A stretch of 64,000 nt of DNA from Stromatinia cepivora (taxonomy: Eukaryota; Ascomycota; Leotiomycetes; Helotiales; Sclerotiniaceae). Below, piece after piece: positions 61,806 through 64,000 of the stretch (the first letter of the stretch is position 1; the number at the start of each line of letters is the position of its first letter). The notes beneath the pieces are model-generated. The model searched no databases, had not been told where the DNA came from, and worked only from the letters and a program-made list of their open reading frames with translations. Made by a program: the position numbers and the translations under genes. The stretch is taken from contig RCTD01000014.1 of assembly GCA_014898415.1 (NCBI GenBank), positions 248,001 to 312,000 of the forward strand, given 5' to 3'.

Positions 61806-63344
61806 TCACGATCCATATCTTCCTCTTTGCATGCCGTTTGTTTGTTGCGGTGCACCGTTTTGTGTTTGGTTGGACATCATTAACATTTCGAAAGCTTCGA
61901 CGCGTGATTTGAGATTTTCGTTTTCTCTTTGAAGATATTTGTTGCGTTTCTCGAGGTGGTTAATGTACTCTGTTGCTTTGGATAATACGGTTGCCTGTTG
62001 CAATTCATTAGTCTCACAGTTTATCTAAATTAGAAGATCGGAGAAATATACCTTATTTAATTTATGTGCTGGTGTTAAACCTTGCAAATCTTCCTCCTCG
62101 TCATCTCCAATATGCTCATCACCATCTTCCTGTCCTCTCGAACATTTTCTTGTCATTACTCTCAAACTGGGTACGCTATCTCTCAGTAGAGCAATCTTGT
62201 CATTCAAGTTCGTTCGGTATCGTTTCTCGATCATGTTGTGGGCGGTCTTCTTGATTGGTGGATGACGAACGGGCATCTCATCTTCACCGTCAGTATTCGA
62301 GTCTGAAGAACAAGCTGATGATTTGCGTTTCAGATTATTGGAATGATGATTTGAATTTGACATTGACTGGCGTGTGGGTCTGGAGATTGGAGAATGTGCT
62401 GGTGAGCTTCTAGATGAGGTTGGGGAAGTGGGGTATGCAGAGGAGTTTTGAGCTTGCTGGGGCATGGCAATAGCGCGGAGTTGGATCTCTTCTTGGGGAG
62501 TGAGAGTGCGGTGGTAGATGACGGGTTGCTGTTGAGGCTGAGGAATGGTTTGTGCGCGGCGAATGGTAGAATTGATATTTGTGTTCATTTGAGGTCGGGC
62601 CCAGGAAAGAGGGGTGGAGTATAACCCTTCTCTAGATGGAATATCGATGATGGGTGAGCTCATTAGATTATTAGGTGTGGGTTGAAATAGTTGTTCTCCA
62701 GCTTCGCCCATATTATCATCTCCAAATACTGCTGCTTCGTCGATAGTGGAAAGATTTCGAGAGAGTTCGAGACCGCTCATATTAGGCGAGAGGGGCTCAC
62801 TCTTGAGTTCTGGGAAGAGGTCCGAGGTGGGGGATAGAGTTGCGTCACTTGGATCGTCCCAGCGCATCCAATCTTCGAAGGTACCAAAGTCAAATGCTTG
62901 ACCCGTAGATGATTTGCGGTTGGTGTTTTGGAATGGTTCTTCTTTTGGGAGAATGTAAGAAGGTCTAGAGAAGATTGGGTTGGAGGAAGTTGGTGATGGG
63001 AGAATAGAGTCACAGGAGTCTGAATTATGGACGAGTGCAGGCTCACTATCCCAGTTGAATGGGGAAGTACTCTGCTATAAGAGCAAGCTGTCAGTCAATG
63101 CTACAGTGGGGTGGTTTTTAGGGAAATAGAAGAGGACTTAAGACGAGTGAAAGCCCTTTGCGAGGTGGAGTTTATCCACATATATATATCCGCAATAACT
63201 CGGATAACTTGAAAATGCTCAAGACGTGGCTCCCATCGGTTTCATGTAGATTTTTTAAGGAAATAGTAATATACTTACTTCAGTTTGCTGCCGCGACAAT
63301 GTGAAGTAATCAACGGCAGGCTTCTGGCAAACCACACTTGCCAT
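61806..63344 (-). CDS. SREBP-type bHLH transcription factor (SrbB/SAH-2-like)
   Basis: Exons 63279-63344, 62052-63074 and 61806-61994 give 425 residues. The bHLH region near residues 300-375 reads [22 protein letters not shown] for the basic helix and helix 1. An acidic loop follows ([11 protein letters not shown]), then [21 protein letters not shown] for helix 2, interrupted by an intron after LNK, and a short leucine zipper ([19 protein letters not shown]). The tyrosine in KRYR, instead of arginine, is the mark of SREBP-family factors, which can bind both E-box and sterol elements. No membrane segments follow, so it is not a full SREBP precursor and resembles the short fungal factors of this class. 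The N-terminal half is Ser/Pro/Asn-rich, possibly activating. The start was chosen because [14 protein letters not shown] joins the second exon in phase. Confidence 0.87.
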
Positions 63345-64000
63345 TGGGGAGATTGATGATATCAGTTTGATTTTGGGGTAAGTCGAAGCTTACTCCTTGA
63401 AAGATATTATAGTTGAATTGGCGCTCTGAAAGAATATATGGACGCTGTGTTGATGGGGGAATGCCGAGGTTGTTGTTGATACAAAGCCCGACAAAGAAAG
63501 CGATGGTGAGTAAGGTATTTGATAATATGGATGATGTAACTCGAATTCGAGTAAAGTCTTCGACTTTTGATGGTTGGTATATTTATGATCTATCTTGCTG
63601 TGGCTTAAAATGTTGGTTGTATTTGGGGTATGGACCTTTAAATAAATTCATAGGGGGGGGTGCTGCCTCCCAGACTCAATATAAAATTCGGAAAGAATCA
63701 ATTTCCCGGAATGACCATGTGGTAAGAAGACGTTTCCAGACTTTCAAGCCTCAGTACCGGTTCATCTTCGTTATCATACGAGTATCACGATCTGTATGAT
63801 GTGATGTTATAATGAATTGTGGGGATCGAAGCCAATTCCAGACCTTAATTTTGTTCACTGGACATAGGCGGGGGACTCCGGCAAGGTTGAAAGGAAAAAA
63901 AAAATGTAAGAATAGTTTGAGATGCAACAGAGAAACAACTGGGCACTGCTGGAACTAAATGTATTGGCAGGGCAATAGATGGAAATAAAGAAAACAACTT
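63345..64000. promoter_or_regulatory. Upstream region of the bHLH gene to window end
   Basis: This is the presumed promoter and leader of the bHLH factor. It contains a GGGGGGGG run near 63651. A 128-codon frame (63413-63799, plus) shows no protein-like conservation and runs antisense to the leader. Nothing else was recognised before the window ends. Confidence 0.45.

Overview
The window is nuclear DNA of a filamentous ascomycete. The genes have short GT-AG introns (mostly about 50-75 nt) with CTAAC/CTGAC-like branch sites. Intergenic spaces are 0.2-6.5 kb, and homologues of fungus-specific genes are present (ApsA/Num1, Sho1, RO-10, Brl1, Cwc24). The overall style (AT-leaning, long pyrimidine-rich leaders, many micro- and minisatellites) fits Leotiomycetes and probably Sclerotiniaceae (Botrytis/Sclerotinia-like). 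That placement is inference, not a measured result. No rRNA, tRNA, CRISPR, transposase or biosynthetic cluster was recognised.

Region 1-8.4 kb: the 3' part of the alpha subunit of methylcrotonoyl-CoA carboxylase (+), a seven-exon NAD(P)HX epimerase (-), mitochondrial ribosomal protein bS16m (+), a vacuolar AVT-type amino acid transporter (-) and a RO-10-like nuclear distribution protein (+). Region 8.4-18 kb: a long non-coding stretch serving as leader/promoter for the osmosensor SHO1 (+), then an eight-exon importin-7/8-type karyopherin (-). Region 18-24.2 kb: a 3.6-kb gene-free stretch, a secreted Cys/Thr-rich protein (+) and the splicing factor CWC24 (-). Region 24.2-37.5 kb: the 1727-residue cortical anchor ApsA/Num1 (+), followed by a 6.5-kb gene-free stretch. 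Region 37.5-48.3 kb: two uncharacterised small proteins (+), lunapark LNP1 (-), a 1309-residue GRIP golgin (+) and a secreted six-blade Kelch protein (-). Region 48.3-55 kb: the wreck of a FAD-dependent monooxygenase (-) and an SR-protein kinase (+). Region 55-64 kb: a satellite-rich spacer, the divergent pair BRL1/BRR6 (-) and IWS1/SPN1 (+), and an SREBP-type bHLH factor (-).

There is no single pathway or operon here. These are mostly conserved housekeeping genes: nuclear positioning (ApsA, RO-10), nuclear envelope and transport (Brl1, importin), ER and Golgi shape (lunapark, golgin), RNA processing and transcription (Cwc24, SRPK, Iws1), and mitochondrial and metabolite repair (MccA, bS16m, NAD(P)HX epimerase). 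Less conserved material sits between them: the Cys/Thr-rich secreted protein, two low-complexity proteins, the monooxygenase pseudogene, satellites and recurrent palindromic 10-mers. Exon coordinates were read by hand from splice signals, reading-frame continuity and protein-family similarity, and phases were checked to be consistent throughout.
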